Shown here piece by piece: positions 9,575 to 18,619 of a DNA stretch of 57,205 nt. Source of the DNA: Acetobacteraceae bacterium (GTDB lineage Bacteria; Pseudomonadota; Alphaproteobacteria; Acetobacterales; Acetobacteraceae); assembly GCA_030041375.1 (NCBI GenBank), contig JASHOA010000084.1, forward strand, positions 1-57,205. The letters are read 5' to 3'. Every line of letters starts with the position of its first letter. Within the stretch, counting starts at the first letter, position 1. A program made the translations under genes and the position numbers. The notes beneath the pieces are model-generated. The model was not told the origin of the DNA. It ran no database searches and was given only the letters and a program-made list of their open reading frames with translations.

Positions 9575-10807
9575 CCGCGCATGGCGCCGATGCTCGGCCG
9601 GCGAGCGGCCCTGATCGGAACGGCGGGGTTGCTGGCGGGCGCGGGCGCAGCAACGCCGCCTTGGGAAGCACGGGCCAGGCACTGGCTCGCTCCCATCCGC
9701 ACGGCCGCTCTGGCGCTGGATGGGCCGGGCCTGATCCGGAGCTACATCGTGCGACGCGGAAACGGGGAAACCGCGTTCGATCGCGTGCAGGCCAACGCCG
9801 CCTTCACCTACGATAATGCGCTGGCGGGGCTGGCACTGCTGGCTTCCGGCGAGCGGCGGCTGGCGTTCTGGATCGGGGCGGCGCTCGGGATCGCGCAGGC
9901 GGCGGACCGAAGCGGGTTCAGCGGGCGCGTGCGCAACGCCTACCAGCCCGGCCGGATGGCACGGCCGCCGAAGCTTGCCGGCTGGTGGGATGCGGGTGCC
10001 GGAAAATGGTTCGAAGATCCGTATCAGACCGGAACCTCGAGCGGCGTCGCCGCCTGGACGATGCTGCTCTGGCAGGCGCTCGATCGAGCGGCGGGCGCGC
10101 CGCATTTCGCGGAAGCGCTGGAGCGGGCCGCCGAATGGCTTGCCGGCCAGCGCGCGGAAAGGGGTTTTGCCGGCGGCGTGCTCGGTGACGGTGGTGGCCG
10201 GCTCGGCTTCGTCAGCACGGAGGAAAATCTCGATATCGGGGTTGCGTTGACGGCGCTCGGGGAAAAGCCGGGCGCCGCACACGCGCTGTCCTTCGTGCGC
10301 AGCATGTGGGATTCCGGAGCCGGGCGATTCGATGCCGGGCTGACACCGGGCGGTGAGACGAATGTTCTGGCCGCGGGCGATGCCAATCTGTGGCCGCAAA
10401 TCGCCGCCGGCATGCCGGAGCGGCTGCGCCCGGCGCTTGGCTTCGTGCTGAAGAGGCTCGGGCAGCGGGAGGGTGCGCTTTCGGGCATCGGTTTCAGCGC
10501 CGGATTGGCCGGCATCTGGCTGGAAGGCACGGCCTTCGCGGCCTTGGCGCTCAGGCTCGCCGGAGGGAGTGAAGAGCTCGCGGTTGCCGAGCGTTTTGCC
10601 GCGACTTTGAAAGCGGAGACGGCGCCGGGCGGGTTTTTGTACGCCTGCAGCACGCCGACACTCGCCACCGGGCTCGCCACCGGCAAGCCGGGTTCGGGGC
10701 GTTTCCTTTATTATCGCCGCCCGGCGCTGGCGCCGACGGCGTGGGCGGTGCTGGCAAGTCTGAAAGCGAGCCCGTTCGGCCCGCCGCTGAAACCGACGGC
10801 GGTGTGA
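9569..10807 (+). CDS. Putative exported six-hairpin (alpha/alpha-toroid) protein
   Basis: About 412 residues. The N-terminus has twin arginines followed by a hydrophobic stretch ([19 protein letters not shown]), a Tat- or Sec-like export signal. The body shows repeated helical pairs typical of six-hairpin glycosidase-like proteins, including [17 protein letters not shown]-type and [10 protein letters not shown] segments. I recognise the fold style but not a specific enzyme. The start is uncertain among ATGs at 9548, 9566, 9569 and 9581; 9569 is nearest to GGAGG at a usable distance. It is divergent from the dipeptide ATPase genes and ends convergently with the next gene. Confidence 0.7.
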   Translation: MGPRMAPMLGRRAALIGTAGLLAGAGAATPPWEARARHWLAPIRTAALALDGPGLIRSYIVRRGNGETAFDRVQANAAFTYDNALAGLALLASGERRLAFWIGAALGIAQAADRSGFSGRVRNAYQPGRMARPPKLAGWWDAGAGKWFEDPYQTGTSSGVAAWTMLLWQALDRAAGAPHFAEALERAAEWLAGQRAERGFAGGVLGDGGGRLGFVSTEENLDIGVALTALGEKPGAAHALSFVRSMWDSGAGRFDAGLTPGGETNVLAAGDANLWPQIAAGMPERLRPALGFVLKRLGQREGALSGIGFSAGLAGIWLEGTAFAALALRLAGGSEELAVAERFAATLKAETAPGGFLYACSTPTLATGLATGKPGSGRFLYYRRPALAPTAWAVLASLKASPFGPPLKPTAV

Positions 10808-10908
10808 ATTCGAACAACGAAAGAGAGGTGCGGCAACTTCGGCCGCACGCGCAGGGCCTCGCGAGCGAGTTCGATGCCGACGGAGCGGCGCCCTGCGATC
10901 GGCTGAGG

Positions 10909-10937
10909 GAGCGTGCCCGGCATCACCGGGCACGCTC
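10909..10937. terminator. Bidirectional hairpin between convergent genes
   Basis: A perfect 12-bp stem, GAGCGTGCCCGG / CCGGGCACGCTC, with loop CATCA sits in the 160-bp gap between convergent genes ending at 10807 and 10968. There is no U-tract, so it may act with Rho or protect mRNA 3' ends. Confidence 0.55.
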
Positions 10938-10967
10938 GGAGCAGGGCACGCAAAGCCGCCGCGCGGA

Positions 10968-11603
10968 TCAGATGGTGGCACGCCTGCTCGGCCCGAGATT
11001 GTTCGGATTGACATACACATTCTCCGGCGCATTCGCGTACGCGCTTCCCGGCGCATTCGCGTAAGCACTCCCCGGCGCGTTCCCGTAATTCGCCGGGCTG
11101 TTGGGGGGCAGGACGACATTCGCCGGCATGTTGGGCACGTTGATCGGTCGCGGCGGCGAACGGAGTTCGTGGAGCCGCTTGGCATCGGCGTCGGCCATCT
11201 TGCGGAAGTCTTTCGGCGCGCCGATCCGGAGGATCTGCCAGGGTGTCCAGTCGTCGACGGCGGTGTTGCCGGGGCGGCCGGTCTCGAGGCAGATGACCTG
11301 GTAGTATTTCTGATCGCACAGAACCTCGATCACCTTGCAGCCGCCCTCGCTGTAGCAGCGATCGGCGCCCGGCGCCTGCTCGTCGTAATATTGGTTGAGC
11401 GCGAAGACCAGGTTCTTGTCCGAGACGCTCGGCGTTCCGGGCCTGGAATCGATCCCGCCCTTGATGGCAACCGGCAGCCAGCCGCCGGAATAATCGAGAT
11501 TGGGGTTCACCTTTTCGATATTCGCGAGGGTTCCGGCGACGATCCCCTGCATGTGGGGACCCTGGATGAGCGGGTCGAGCGCCATGGCGAAGTTGATGGG
11601 CAT
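10968..11603 (-). CDS. Hypothetical protein with a repeated NAPGSAYA tail
   Basis: A 211-residue protein with no family I recognise. The first 150 residues look globular, with four cysteines ([21 protein letters not shown]). The C-terminus is low complexity, with NAPGSAYA repeated twice and degenerating into [12 protein letters not shown]; the DNA repeats are visible at 11022-11080. There is no signal peptide. ATG 11603 is preceded by AAGGAAT at good spacing. About 70 bp upstream is a perfect CRP-type palindrome, making this the most obvious target of the neighbouring Crp/Fnr regulator. Confidence 0.75.
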   Translation of the reverse strand: MPINFAMALDPLIQGPHMQGIVAGTLANIEKVNPNLDYSGGWLPVAIKGGIDSRPGTPSVSDKNLVFALNQYYDEQAPGADRCYSEGGCKVIEVLCDQKYYQVICLETGRPGNTAVDDWTPWQILRIGAPKDFRKMADADAKRLHELRSPPRPINVPNMPANVVLPPNSPANYGNAPGSAYANAPGSAYANAPENVYVNPNNLGPSRRATI

Positions 11604-11671
11604 TGCGGTATTCCTTTGACAGCGCCGGGATTGGCGCGGAGCGGGCATTTAGGGAATCGCCGGGCCGGCCG

Positions 11672-11689
11672 TTGTGACCGGAGTCACAA
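11672..11689. promoter_or_regulatory. CRP-type operator (perfect dyad)
   Basis: TTGTGACCGGAGTCACAA contains the full CRP consensus half sites TGTGA-N6-TCACA as a perfect palindrome. The centre is about 77 bp upstream of the hypothetical gene starting at 11603, a position compatible with class I activation. A Crp/Fnr regulator gene starts 880 bp away and a nucleotide cyclase gene adjoins that. Confidence 0.75.
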
Positions 11690-11729
11690 ATCCGGACCGA
11701 TTCCTCCAACGACTTCGTGCTGCCCGTTG

Positions 11730-11836
11730 CTAGCCCGCGATCGCCCGAGGCGGAATCGTCGGAGAGCGTGAATCGCGGGCTCGAATAAAGCGCGAGACCC
11801 GTGTCGGGCTGCACAGTCAGCCCGACACGGGTCTAA
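11730..11836 (+). repeat. Twin-hairpin repeat, copy C
   Basis: A full 107-bp copy with left CTAG and right CTAA. Hairpin 2 is a perfect 17-bp stem with loop CACAGT. It lies between the Crp/Fnr stop (11866) and the CRP-type site, so it would end up in the 3' flank of the regulator transcript. Confidence 0.95.
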
Positions 11837-11865
11837 TGAGCGGCTCGCCCAGAGGGAGAGAGGAG

Positions 11866-12567
11866 TTACGCGGATGGCGCGCCGAGACTCTCCGGACGCA
11901 GGATCACCAGGTGGCCGCGTTCACGCGCGATGACGCCTTGCTTTTCCCAAAGGCGAATCTGCCGGTTGACCTTTTCCCGCGAACCACCGGCCAGCCGGCC
12001 AAGGTCGGCTTGCGAAAGGCGGAAGCTGACACGGCGCCCGGCCGGCGTCGTCTGCTGCGGCAGGCCGAGCAAGAGCTTGCCGATGCGAGTTGGCAGATCG
12101 AGGAGTGCGAGATCTTCGTAGGCGAGGTTGGCGCGGCGCAGCCGGCGGCAAAGCTCGGCCACCAGCTTGAGCAGGAGATCCGGGTTGTTGCGGATCAGGC
12201 CGAGGAACCCGGCATGCTCCACGACGAGCAGCACACAATCCTCGAGTGTGGTGACATCGGCCGTGCGGTGTGCACCGTCGAGGAGAGAGATCTCGCCCAG
12301 GAACTCGCCGGCTCCCAGCACGCCGAACGTCACCTCACGCCCATCTGCCGCCGTCGCGGTGACGCGCACGCTACCCTGCAGGATCACCAGCATACCGCTC
12401 GGAGGATCGCCCTGGCGGAGAAGGAGAGTCCCGCGAGCCACGCGTTGCAGGACCGTGTGCCCGAGGATCTGCTCGATCTCCGCCGTCGCGAGCAATCCGA
12501 ACAGCGGCACGCTGCGTAGTGCGGCGCGTCGTGCGGCAAGGTCCCAACGCGGACGTTTCGCTGTCAT
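11866..12567 (-). CDS. Crp/Fnr-family transcriptional regulator
   Basis: A 233-residue regulator. Residues about 20-140 form a cyclic-nucleotide-binding beta-roll with GEFLGEISLLDGAHRTADV, equivalent to the CRP phosphate-binding cassette (G-E-[LI]-x-L-x5-R-[TS]-A); the arginine and small residue that bind cyclic-nucleotide phosphate are present. A C-terminal winged helix follows (LSQADLGRLAGGSREKVNRQIRLWEKQG). No FNR cysteine cluster is present. The start at ATG 12567 follows GGAGAGG. It is divergent from the cyclase gene (191 bp), suggesting it senses that enzyme's product, and a CRP-type site lies downstream. Confidence 0.9.
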   Translation of the reverse strand: MTAKRPRWDLAARRAALRSVPLFGLLATAEIEQILGHTVLQRVARGTLLLRQGDPPSGMLVILQGSVRVTATAADGREVTFGVLGAGEFLGEISLLDGAHRTADVTTLEDCVLLVVEHAGFLGLIRNNPDLLLKLVAELCRRLRRANLAYEDLALLDLPTRIGKLLLGLPQQTTPAGRRVSFRLSQADLGRLAGGSREKVNRQIRLWEKQGVIARERGHLVILRPESLGAPSA

Positions 12568-12758
12568 TTCGCCTCTCCGGTCCCGATCTTGCCTGGCTGG
12601 CCGGCACCATGGCGGCGCCTGAGGGAGCCCCCGCCTTGAACCGCCATCCACCGCCGGCGAGACTCCAGCTATCGTCCCGACCCGTGAGCGGCAAAACAGC
12701 CAGCGCGCTGCCTCGGCAACGCCCGAAGCTATCACGCGGATAAGCCGGAACGAACACC

Positions 12759-14480
12759 GTGCGCACCAGGCGAGAGAGGGAAAGCGACACCGCGATCTAC
12801 AGCGCCGGGCCATGGCCGAGGCGGCTTCGCCTCGGCGCGGGTTCCATTCTCTTTCTCTACGTCACGCTGCACCTGATCGACCACGCACTCGGCAATATCG
12901 GCTTGGGCGCGATGCAGGCGATGCTGATGGTACAGCTCTGGCTCTGGCAGGGCGCCGTCGGCTCTCTTCTCCTCTACGGGGCATTCCTGGTCCATGGCGG
13001 GCTCGGCCTCGCCGCATTCTATCAGCGGCGCTTCTATGGCTTGACTGGGTCCGAATGGACCCAACTCGTGCTCGGGCTCGCGATTCCGGCTCTCCTTGCC
13101 AACCATCTCGCCGATACCCGTCTGGCTCTGCTGCTGTATGGCCTTCCCAAGCAATATCCGCAGGTACTCGCCACATTCTGGGTGTTCGTGCCGCTGTTCG
13201 GCGTGCTGCAGGTCGTGGTGCTGATCGTGGCCTGGGCCCACGGCTGCATCGGCATGCACACGGCCTTCCGGCTCAAGCGCTGGTACGGCCGGGTGGATCG
13301 CCTGCTGCTCGTGCTGGCCGTTCTCCTCCCGGTGCTCGCTCTGCTCGGCTTCGTCACCGGAGCGCGCGAGGTCGCGCGTGACCTGCACGTCCCGGCCTGG
13401 CGTGCCGTCGAGCTGGCGCCCGCGCGAATCGGCACCCCCCCGGAGGCAGCGCACCTGTTCGCTGTCAGGAATGCCTGCATCGGCGCCTGGCTGGCCCTGC
13501 TCGCGCTGGTCCTCACCCTTCGCGGGCTCCGCACCTGGCGCGAAGCGCGGCGGCGCGGGATTGCCATTACCTACCCCGACGGGCGGGTGGTCGAGGTTCC
13601 GGCCGGTTTCTCGGTGCTCGAGGCGAGCCGCCGGATCGGTTTTCCGCACGCTTCGATCTGCGGCGGCCGCGGGCGCTGCTCGACCTGCCGGGTGAGGGTG
13701 CTCGGCGCCGCCGCGGCGCTGGCACCGCCCGCCGCCTCGGAAGCGGCGGTGCTGGCGCGCGTTGGCGCCGACCCGGTGCGCATCCGCCTCGCCTGCCAGC
13801 TTCGCCCGCGCGCCGCCATCGGCGTCTATCCGCTGATCCCGCCCGACATCGCGCGCTCCTTCCTGGCCGGAAGCGGCGGCGGAAAACCGGGCGAAGAGCG
13901 TTTCGTCGTCGCCATGTTCGTCGATCTGCGCGATTCGACAGCGCTGATCCGGGACCGCCTTCCATACGACGCGGTCTTCCTGCTCGGTCGCTTCGTCGAG
14001 ACGGCGGCGGCGGCCGTGCTGGCCGCGGGCGGCGTTCCCAATCAGTTCACCGGCGATGGCATGCTGGCCCTGTTCGGCCTCCACGCGAGCCCTCTCGAAG
14101 CCTGCCGCGCCGCGCTCGGTGCCGCCTCCCGCATCGCCGCCACCCTCAACGAGGTGGGCGGCGCGCTCGCCGAGGCGGGCGGGCCGTTCGGCTTCGGCAT
14201 CGGCGCCCATTGCGGCATGGCAGTGGTGGGCGAAATCGGCTTCGGCCGAAGCCGCACCTTCACGGCGCTCGGCCAGGTGGTGCACCTGGCCGCGCGCCTC
14301 GAGCAGGCGGCACGCGACTTCCGCCAGGCCGCGGTGATCTCGGCGGAGATTTTCGAGCGTGCCGGCCTGGCGCCGCCACCCGAAGCGGCGCGCGAGATGA
14401 CGCCGCGCGGCCACGATCGCCCGCTCGCCGTGTATCTCCTTTCCGCGGCTTCGCTCGCCCGGGAATTCGCGCCCGCATGA
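12759..14480 (+). CDS. Membrane class III nucleotide cyclase with SDH-like cytochrome b and 2Fe-2S domains (CyaC architecture)
   Basis: A 573-residue protein with three parts. Residues about 25-255 hold six membrane segments of succinate-dehydrogenase cytochrome b type, with candidate haem-ligand histidines H38, H42, H79, H116, H161 and H167. Residues 268-360 form a plant-type 2Fe-2S ferredoxin domain (C301, C307, C310, C346). Residues about 380-573 are a class III cyclase with metal aspartates in FVDLRDST (D389) and FTGDGMLALF. This matches CyaC of Sinorhizobium meliloti, a quinone-redox-responsive adenylate cyclase. The usual G-D-x-V-N-x-A-x-R region reads GQVVHLAAR, changing the adenine-selecting Asp and the catalytic Asn. 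It starts at GTG. Confidence 0.9.
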   Translation: MRTRRERESDTAIYSAGPWPRRLRLGAGSILFLYVTLHLIDHALGNIGLGAMQAMLMVQLWLWQGAVGSLLLYGAFLVHGGLGLAAFYQRRFYGLTGSEWTQLVLGLAIPALLANHLADTRLALLLYGLPKQYPQVLATFWVFVPLFGVLQVVVLIVAWAHGCIGMHTAFRLKRWYGRVDRLLLVLAVLLPVLALLGFVTGAREVARDLHVPAWRAVELAPARIGTPPEAAHLFAVRNACIGAWLALLALVLTLRGLRTWREARRRGIAITYPDGRVVEVPAGFSVLEASRRIGFPHASICGGRGRCSTCRVRVLGAAAALAPPAASEAAVLARVGADPVRIRLACQLRPRAAIGVYPLIPPDIARSFLAGSGGGKPGEERFVVAMFVDLRDSTALIRDRLPYDAVFLLGRFVETAAAAVLAAGGVPNQFTGDGMLALFGLHASPLEACRAALGAASRIAATLNEVGGALAEAGGPFGFGIGAHCGMAVVGEIGFGRSRTFTALGQVVHLAARLEQAARDFRQAAVISAEIFERAGLAPPPEAAREMTPRGHDRPLAVYLLSAASLAREFAPA

Positions 14481-14509
14481 CGAACCGGGCCCGCCCGGCG
14501 CGCTTTGGC

Positions 14510-15466
14510 TCAGCTGCTGCCGATCAGGATCCCCGTGGCAAACACCAGCACGCCGCCGAGCAGCACCTGCAGCGCCGCCGAAACCGGCGCCGTTTCCATG
14601 TATTTCCAGCGGATCCAGCTGATCGCGATCAGTTCGACCACCACCACGGCGATCGCCACCGCGATCGCCGTCCGCACCGTCGGAATCAGGAACGGCAGCG
14701 TATGCCCGATGCCGCCGAGCGTCGTCATCACCCCGGTGATCGCCCCCCGCCCCCACGGCGCACCGCGCCCGGTCAGGCTGCCGTCATCCGACAATGCCTC
14801 GGCGAATCCCATCGAAATGCCGGCGCCGATCGAAGCCGCAAGCCCGACCGCGAAAGCGTCCCACGAGCGCCCGGTCGCGAAGGCCGCCGCAAACACCGGC
14901 GCCAGCGTGGAGACCGAGCCATCCATCAGCCCGGCCAGCCCGGGTTGAATCACGCGCAGCACGAACAGCCGCCGCGCTGTCTGATCCTCCGCCTCGCGCA
15001 CGGCGCTCGGCAGATTCTCCGCCACCAGCCGGTCCGCCGCGTGCTCGTGCGCCACTTCCGCCTCGGCGAGGTCGCCGAGCAGCTTGCGGATCGAGGCATC
15101 CGAGGTTCGGCTGGCGGCACGCCGGTAGAAGCGCGTGGTCTCGAGCTCCATGAGCTGCGCGAGCTTGCGCACCGTCTCCAGGCCCAGCGGGCGGATCTGC
15201 CAGATGGGCCGGCGGCTGATGAAGCCGCGCACGTCATGGCGGCGGATCAGCGGGATGTGCTCTCCGAATTTCTGCTGATAGAGCTCGATCAGCTTGCGCC
15301 GATGCTCGCCTTCCTCCGCCGCCATTTCCGTGAACACGTGCGCGGTCGCCGGGTAATCGGCGCGCAGCTCTTCGGCGATATCGGTGTAGATCCGGCCGTC
15401 ATCCTCTTCGCTGCTGATTGCCAGCGCCAGGATTTCGCGTTCGGTCAGGTCGGAAAAATCGCGCAT
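14510..15466 (-). CDS. mbfA: Membrane-bound ferritin-like iron exporter
   Basis: A 318-residue MbfA homologue. The N-terminal half is a rubrerythrin/ferritin-like four-helix domain with the metal-ligand segments [25 protein letters not shown] and AEVAHEHAA. The C-terminal half is a VIT1/CCC1-type membrane domain with about five helices (from [19 protein letters not shown]). MbfA proteins in rhizobia export ferrous iron from the cytoplasm and protect against iron and peroxide stress. No Irr or Fur-type box was seen in the 31-bp gap upstream. It is convergent with the cyclase gene and follows chpT in the same direction. Confidence 0.9.
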   Translation of the reverse strand: MRDFSDLTEREILALAISSEEDDGRIYTDIAEELRADYPATAHVFTEMAAEEGEHRRKLIELYQQKFGEHIPLIRRHDVRGFISRRPIWQIRPLGLETVRKLAQLMELETTRFYRRAASRTSDASIRKLLGDLAEAEVAHEHAADRLVAENLPSAVREAEDQTARRLFVLRVIQPGLAGLMDGSVSTLAPVFAAAFATGRSWDAFAVGLAASIGAGISMGFAEALSDDGSLTGRGAPWGRGAITGVMTTLGGIGHTLPFLIPTVRTAIAVAIAVVVVELIAISWIRWKYMETAPVSAALQVLLGGVLVFATGILIGSS

Positions 15467-15497
15467 CCTGAAATCTTGCCGAAGCCCGTTGTCACAA

Positions 15498-16166
15498 TCA
15501 AGCCGCAGCGCGGCCCGCTGGAAGGCCGAGCAGAAGCGGCGGCGCGCCTGCCGGCGGGTCGGGCCCGGCCGGCATCAGGAGCGAAAGCGAAAGCCCCGCC
15601 GCGCGGGCCAGCAATACCGTCAGCGGTGCCTGCAACTCGCGCGGCCCCTCGATCTTCGCCCCGCCCGCCAGCGCCGCGCCAAGCGCAGCCGGCCAGGCGC
15701 TGTGTCGGCCGCTGACCCCGATCAGGAGATCGCCATCCGTCCGCTCGAGCCAGATCGTCCCTCCGGCCGGCAAGGCTTCGGCGGCGAGCAGAACGAGATT
15801 GAGTACCACCCTGCCCGTGATCGGGTCGAACTCGGTTCCGCCCGGCATCGCGGAGAGATCGAGATCGAGCCGCCGCCGCGGCAAGCCTTGTGCGAGATCC
15901 GCGAGCGTCGAGAGATCGAGCGGGGCATCGGTGCCCGCCCACGCGGCCCTGAGCAGCCTAAGGCGGGATACCAGTGCCCTGCCCGTGCTGCTCGCCAGTT
16001 CGAGCGCCTCTCCCGTCATGCCGCTGCTTTTGTCGTGCGCCAGGTCGAGCGAGCCGATCAGGGCCCCGAGCGATCCGGCAATGTCATGGCAGAGTCGGGC
16101 GCAGAACAACTCGGCCAGCCGCAAGGCCTCGTCTGTGGAGACCGCCAAGTCAGCACCTGCCGCCAC
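15498..16166 (-). CDS. chpT: Histidine phosphotransferase, ChpT-like
   Basis: A 222-residue protein of the ChpT family, a dimeric kinase-like fold without ATPase function that relays phosphate in the CckA to CtrA/CpdR cell-cycle pathway of alphaproteobacteria. The phospho-acceptor H27 is in [15 protein letters not shown], the conserved helix. The degenerate ATPase-like domain follows and the C-terminus is alanine/proline-rich. It starts at GTG 16166. No ctrA or cckA gene lies in the window; the family match rests on the HD motif and overall pattern. Confidence 0.8.
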   Translation of the reverse strand: MAAGADLAVSTDEALRLAELFCARLCHDIAGSLGALIGSLDLAHDKSSGMTGEALELASSTGRALVSRLRLLRAAWAGTDAPLDLSTLADLAQGLPRRRLDLDLSAMPGGTEFDPITGRVVLNLVLLAAEALPAGGTIWLERTDGDLLIGVSGRHSAWPAALGAALAGGAKIEGPRELQAPLTVLLARAAGLSLSLLMPAGPDPPAGAPPLLLGLPAGRAAA

Positions 16167-16387
16167 GGTTCCTACCCTTGCCAGGCGAGGTTCAACCAGA
16201 GGCTGTAATTATGCCGTTGCTCGCCCCAAGGTCGAGACTGAAAGCAGGGAGCGAGTGTCCCGATTTCGCCCCCCGGACACAATGGCGAAGTCTGCGATCG
16301 GCGCACGAGTACCAATTTTCGCTCATGCGTTGGGTGCCCGATGCGCCGGGTGAGGGAGCCTGTGTCACCCAGGTGTAATTCCGGGTA
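16167..16387. other. Non-coding stretch before the tandem repeats
   Basis: Upstream of the GTG of chpT. I see no gene, tRNA or strong promoter here. With the repeats that follow, it makes a 490-bp gene-free region between chpT and the DUF3553 gene, which are divergent. Confidence 0.6.
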
Positions 16388-16494
16388 CTAGCCCGCGATC
16401 GCCCGAGGCGGAAACGTCGGAGGGCGTGAATCGCGGGCTCGAATAAAGCGCGAGACCGGTGTCGGGCTGCACAGTCAGCCCGACACGGGCCTAG
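16388..16494 (+). repeat. Twin-hairpin repeat, copy D1 (tandem)
   Basis: A full 107-bp copy with CTAG at both ends; the right CTAG is shared with copy D2. It carries the variant GGAAACGTCGG shared only with D2. Hairpin 2 has left arm GACCGG but right arm GGGCC, leaving two mismatches, an intermediate state between the common form and copy F. Confidence 0.95.
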
Positions 16495-16597
16495 CCCGCG
16501 ATCGCCCGAGGCGGAAACGTCGGAGGGCGTGAATCGCGGGCTCAAACAAAGAGCGAGACCTGTGTCGGGCTGCACAGTCAGCCCGACACGGGTCTAG
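16491..16597 (+). repeat. Twin-hairpin repeat, copy D2 (tandem)
   Basis: A full 107-bp copy abutting D1 with a period of 103 bp through one common CTAG. Its linker CAAACAAAGAGCG differs from D1 and matches the remnant in copy A. Hairpin 2 has one G-U wobble. It lies 60 bp before the DUF3553 start. Confidence 0.95.
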
Positions 16598-16656
16598 GAG
16601 GCAGCCTGGTGGCATATTACATGACGACGGTGGCATGACAGCGGCGGAGAAACCCC

Positions 16657-16887
16657 GTGCAGCCGGTCGGTGGTTCGTCATTCGCACCCGGACAGTTCGT
16701 CCGCCATCCGGATCGGCCGGACTGGGGGCTCGGCCAGGTCCAGTCCGCCATCGGCAGCCGGGTCACGGTCAACTTCGAGCACGCCGGCAAGGTCCTCGTG
16801 AACGCCGCCGCCGTAGCGCTCCAGGAGGTCGCCGACAGCGATCTTGACAGCGGTCCCGGGAGTCCGGGATCCTCGCCCGAAGCATGA
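16657..16887 (+). CDS. DUF3553 domain protein
   Basis: A 76-residue protein whose core ([20 protein letters not shown], then [14 protein letters not shown]) is the DUF3553 domain, a small SH3-like barrel of unknown role found widely in alphaproteobacteria, often near moaA. The GTG start at 16657 follows GGCGGAGA. The last 20 residues are acidic and disordered. It ends 10 bp before moaA in the same direction, so the two are probably cotranscribed. Confidence 0.88.
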   Translation: MQPVGGSSFAPGQFVRHPDRPDWGLGQVQSAIGSRVTVNFEHAGKVLVNAAAVALQEVADSDLDSGPGSPGSSPEA

Positions 16888-16897
16888 TGGGCAGACG

Positions 16898-17884
16898 ATG
16901 ATCGATCCCTTCGGCCGGCGCATCACCTACCTCCGCGTTTCGGTGACCGATCGCTGCGATCTTCGCTGCGTCTATTGCATGGCGGAGGACATGACCTTCC
17001 TGCCCAAGGCCGAGGTCCTTACGCTCGAGGAACTTGATCGCCTGGGCGCCGCCTTCATCCGCCTCGGCGTGCGCAAGCTTCGCTTGACCGGCGGCGAGCC
17101 TCTGGTGCGGCGCGACGTGATGCGGCTCTTCACGAGCCTCGGCGCGCGGCTCGGCAATGGCCTCGACGAACTGACCCTGACCACCAACGGCACGCAGCTT
17201 GCCCGCTACGCCGCGCCCCTCAGCGAGGTCGGCGTGCGGCGGATCAATGTCAGCCTGGACACGCTGGACGCGGGAAAATTCGCCGCCATCACCCGCTGGG
17301 GCCGGATCGGCCAGGTGCTGGAGGGCCTCGCCGCCGCGCGCTCCGCCGGGCTCGCCGTCAAGATCAACACCGTGGCCCTGAAGGGCGTCAACGAGGACGA
17401 ATTCGAGCGCCTGGTCGAATGGTGCGGCCAGGAGGGGTTCGATCTTTGCCTGATCGAAACGATGCCGATGGGCGAGATCAGCGCCGACCGTGTCGATCAG
17501 TACCTGCCGCTTTCGCTCGTGCGCGCGCGGCTCAAACGCCGCTTCACCCTGGCCGAGACCGACTACCGGACCGGCGGCCCGGCGCGCTATTACAACGTCG
17601 CCGAAACCGGCCGGCGCATCGGCTTCATCACGCCGATGACGCACAATTTCTGCGAAAGCTGCAACCGCGTCCGGCTGACCTGCACCGGCACTCTCTTCAT
17701 GTGCCTCGGCCAGGAAGATTCGGCCGACCTTCGCCGCCCGCTCCGGTCAAGCGCGGATGACGCGGCACTCGAGGCGGCGATCCGCGAGGCGATTACGCGC
17801 AAGCCGAAAGGTCATGATTTCGTGATCGACCGGCGGCATTCGCGCCCCGCCGTCTCGCGCCACATGAGCGTCACCGGAGGCTGA
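16898..17884 (+). CDS. moaA: GTP 3',8-cyclase (molybdenum cofactor synthesis)
   Basis: A 328-residue radical SAM enzyme that converts GTP to 3',8-cyclo-GTP in the first step of molybdopterin synthesis with MoaC. The N-terminal cluster cysteines are C20, C24 and C27 (CDLRCVYC). The C-terminal cluster is [18 protein letters not shown], and the essential double glycine ends the protein (MSVTGG). Length is typical. ATG 16898 is chosen because the family begins just before [18 protein letters not shown]. The 3' end overlaps the convergent NRDE gene by 14 bp. No other moa genes are in the window. Confidence 0.97.
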   Translation: MIDPFGRRITYLRVSVTDRCDLRCVYCMAEDMTFLPKAEVLTLEELDRLGAAFIRLGVRKLRLTGGEPLVRRDVMRLFTSLGARLGNGLDELTLTTNGTQLARYAAPLSEVGVRRINVSLDTLDAGKFAAITRWGRIGQVLEGLAAARSAGLAVKINTVALKGVNEDEFERLVEWCGQEGFDLCLIETMPMGEISADRVDQYLPLSLVRARLKRRFTLAETDYRTGGPARYYNVAETGRRIGFITPMTHNFCESCNRVRLTCTGTLFMCLGQEDSADLRRPLRSSADDAALEAAIREAITRKPKGHDFVIDRRHSRPAVSRHMSVTGG

Positions 17885-18599
17885 CCGGAACGAACGGCGC
17901 CCGGTCGGGCGGGCCGGCGGCAAACAGCCAGGTCGGTTTTCCCGCCCGCTTGATCGCCGCGAGCGACGATGAGACGGTGCCGAATCCGGCCCGCTCGGGA
18001 ACGTTGATCTCGCTCCCCGGCGGGCCCGAGCGATCGGCGAGAATTGCGATCCACGCCGCCCACTCGCCGCTTCCCGGCCGCGGCACCGCCGCTTCGCGGA
18101 AGCGCCGGAGATATCGCATGATGCGCGGGCTTTCCGGATCGTCCGGGTCGCGCGCGGTGACCATGTGCACCCCGGGCTGAAGGGCTGCGGTCTCGACCGG
18201 GCCGTCTCCCTCCGAGCGCAGGAAGATCGCACCCGATCGATCGGCCAGGATGAGATTGAACGAGCGGAAGAGGCTGGCATCGAGCCCTGCAACCAGCGCT
18301 GCCGCTCCCTTCGCGTCGGCTGCACCAAGCGCGACCAGCGGCAGGCAGCCCCGGCTTTTCTTGCCCGCCGCCGGGCCGAGGCTCCCCGGCCGGTTCAGCA
18401 CGCAGGCGGCGACACCCGACCCGTTGATCGCCATCCAGGTGCCGCCCGCGGTCCTGTCCCGCCCGCCGATCACGTCCGGCTGGTCCGGCCACCATGCGCC
18501 GGGCGGATCCCACGCCCGGTCCACGCGCTCGTCGCGGTTGGCGGCCAGCAGCACGGGAAAATCTTCGCCGGGCGCGATCCGGAGTACGACGGTGCACAC
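17871..18599 (-). CDS. NRDE (TANGO2-like) family protein
   Basis: A 242-residue protein of the NRDE family, named for its conserved AANRDER (here residues 19-25), with a conserved Cys2 after the initiator (MCTVVL) that resembles Ntn-hydrolase nucleophiles. The animal homologue TANGO2 has been linked to haem and acyl-lipid handling; the bacterial role is not settled. The GTG start at 18599 places Cys at position 2, as in the family. It lies 20 bp after the MFS gene and closes an operon that begins at the aminotransferase. Confidence 0.88.
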   Translation of the reverse strand: MCTVVLRIAPGEDFPVLLAANRDERVDRAWDPPGAWWPDQPDVIGGRDRTAGGTWMAINGSGVAACVLNRPGSLGPAAGKKSRGCLPLVALGAADAKGAAALVAGLDASLFRSFNLILADRSGAIFLRSEGDGPVETAALQPGVHMVTARDPDDPESPRIMRYLRRFREAAVPRPGSGEWAAWIAILADRSGPPGSEINVPERAGFGTVSSSLAAIKRAGKPTWLFAAGPPDRAPFVPVSLR

Positions 18600-18619
18600 T
18601 TAACTTCGCCGTTCCGCCC

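Noticed and set aside
12732-14756. 674-codon minus-strand frame opposite the cyclase
   Set aside because: Composition is Gly/Arg/Ala/Glu-rich without domains, and the plus-strand cyclase is well supported.
16388-16597. CRISPR array suggested by regularly spaced repeats
   Set aside because: The repeats are 103 bp in direct tandem with no spacers, and no cas genes are present.
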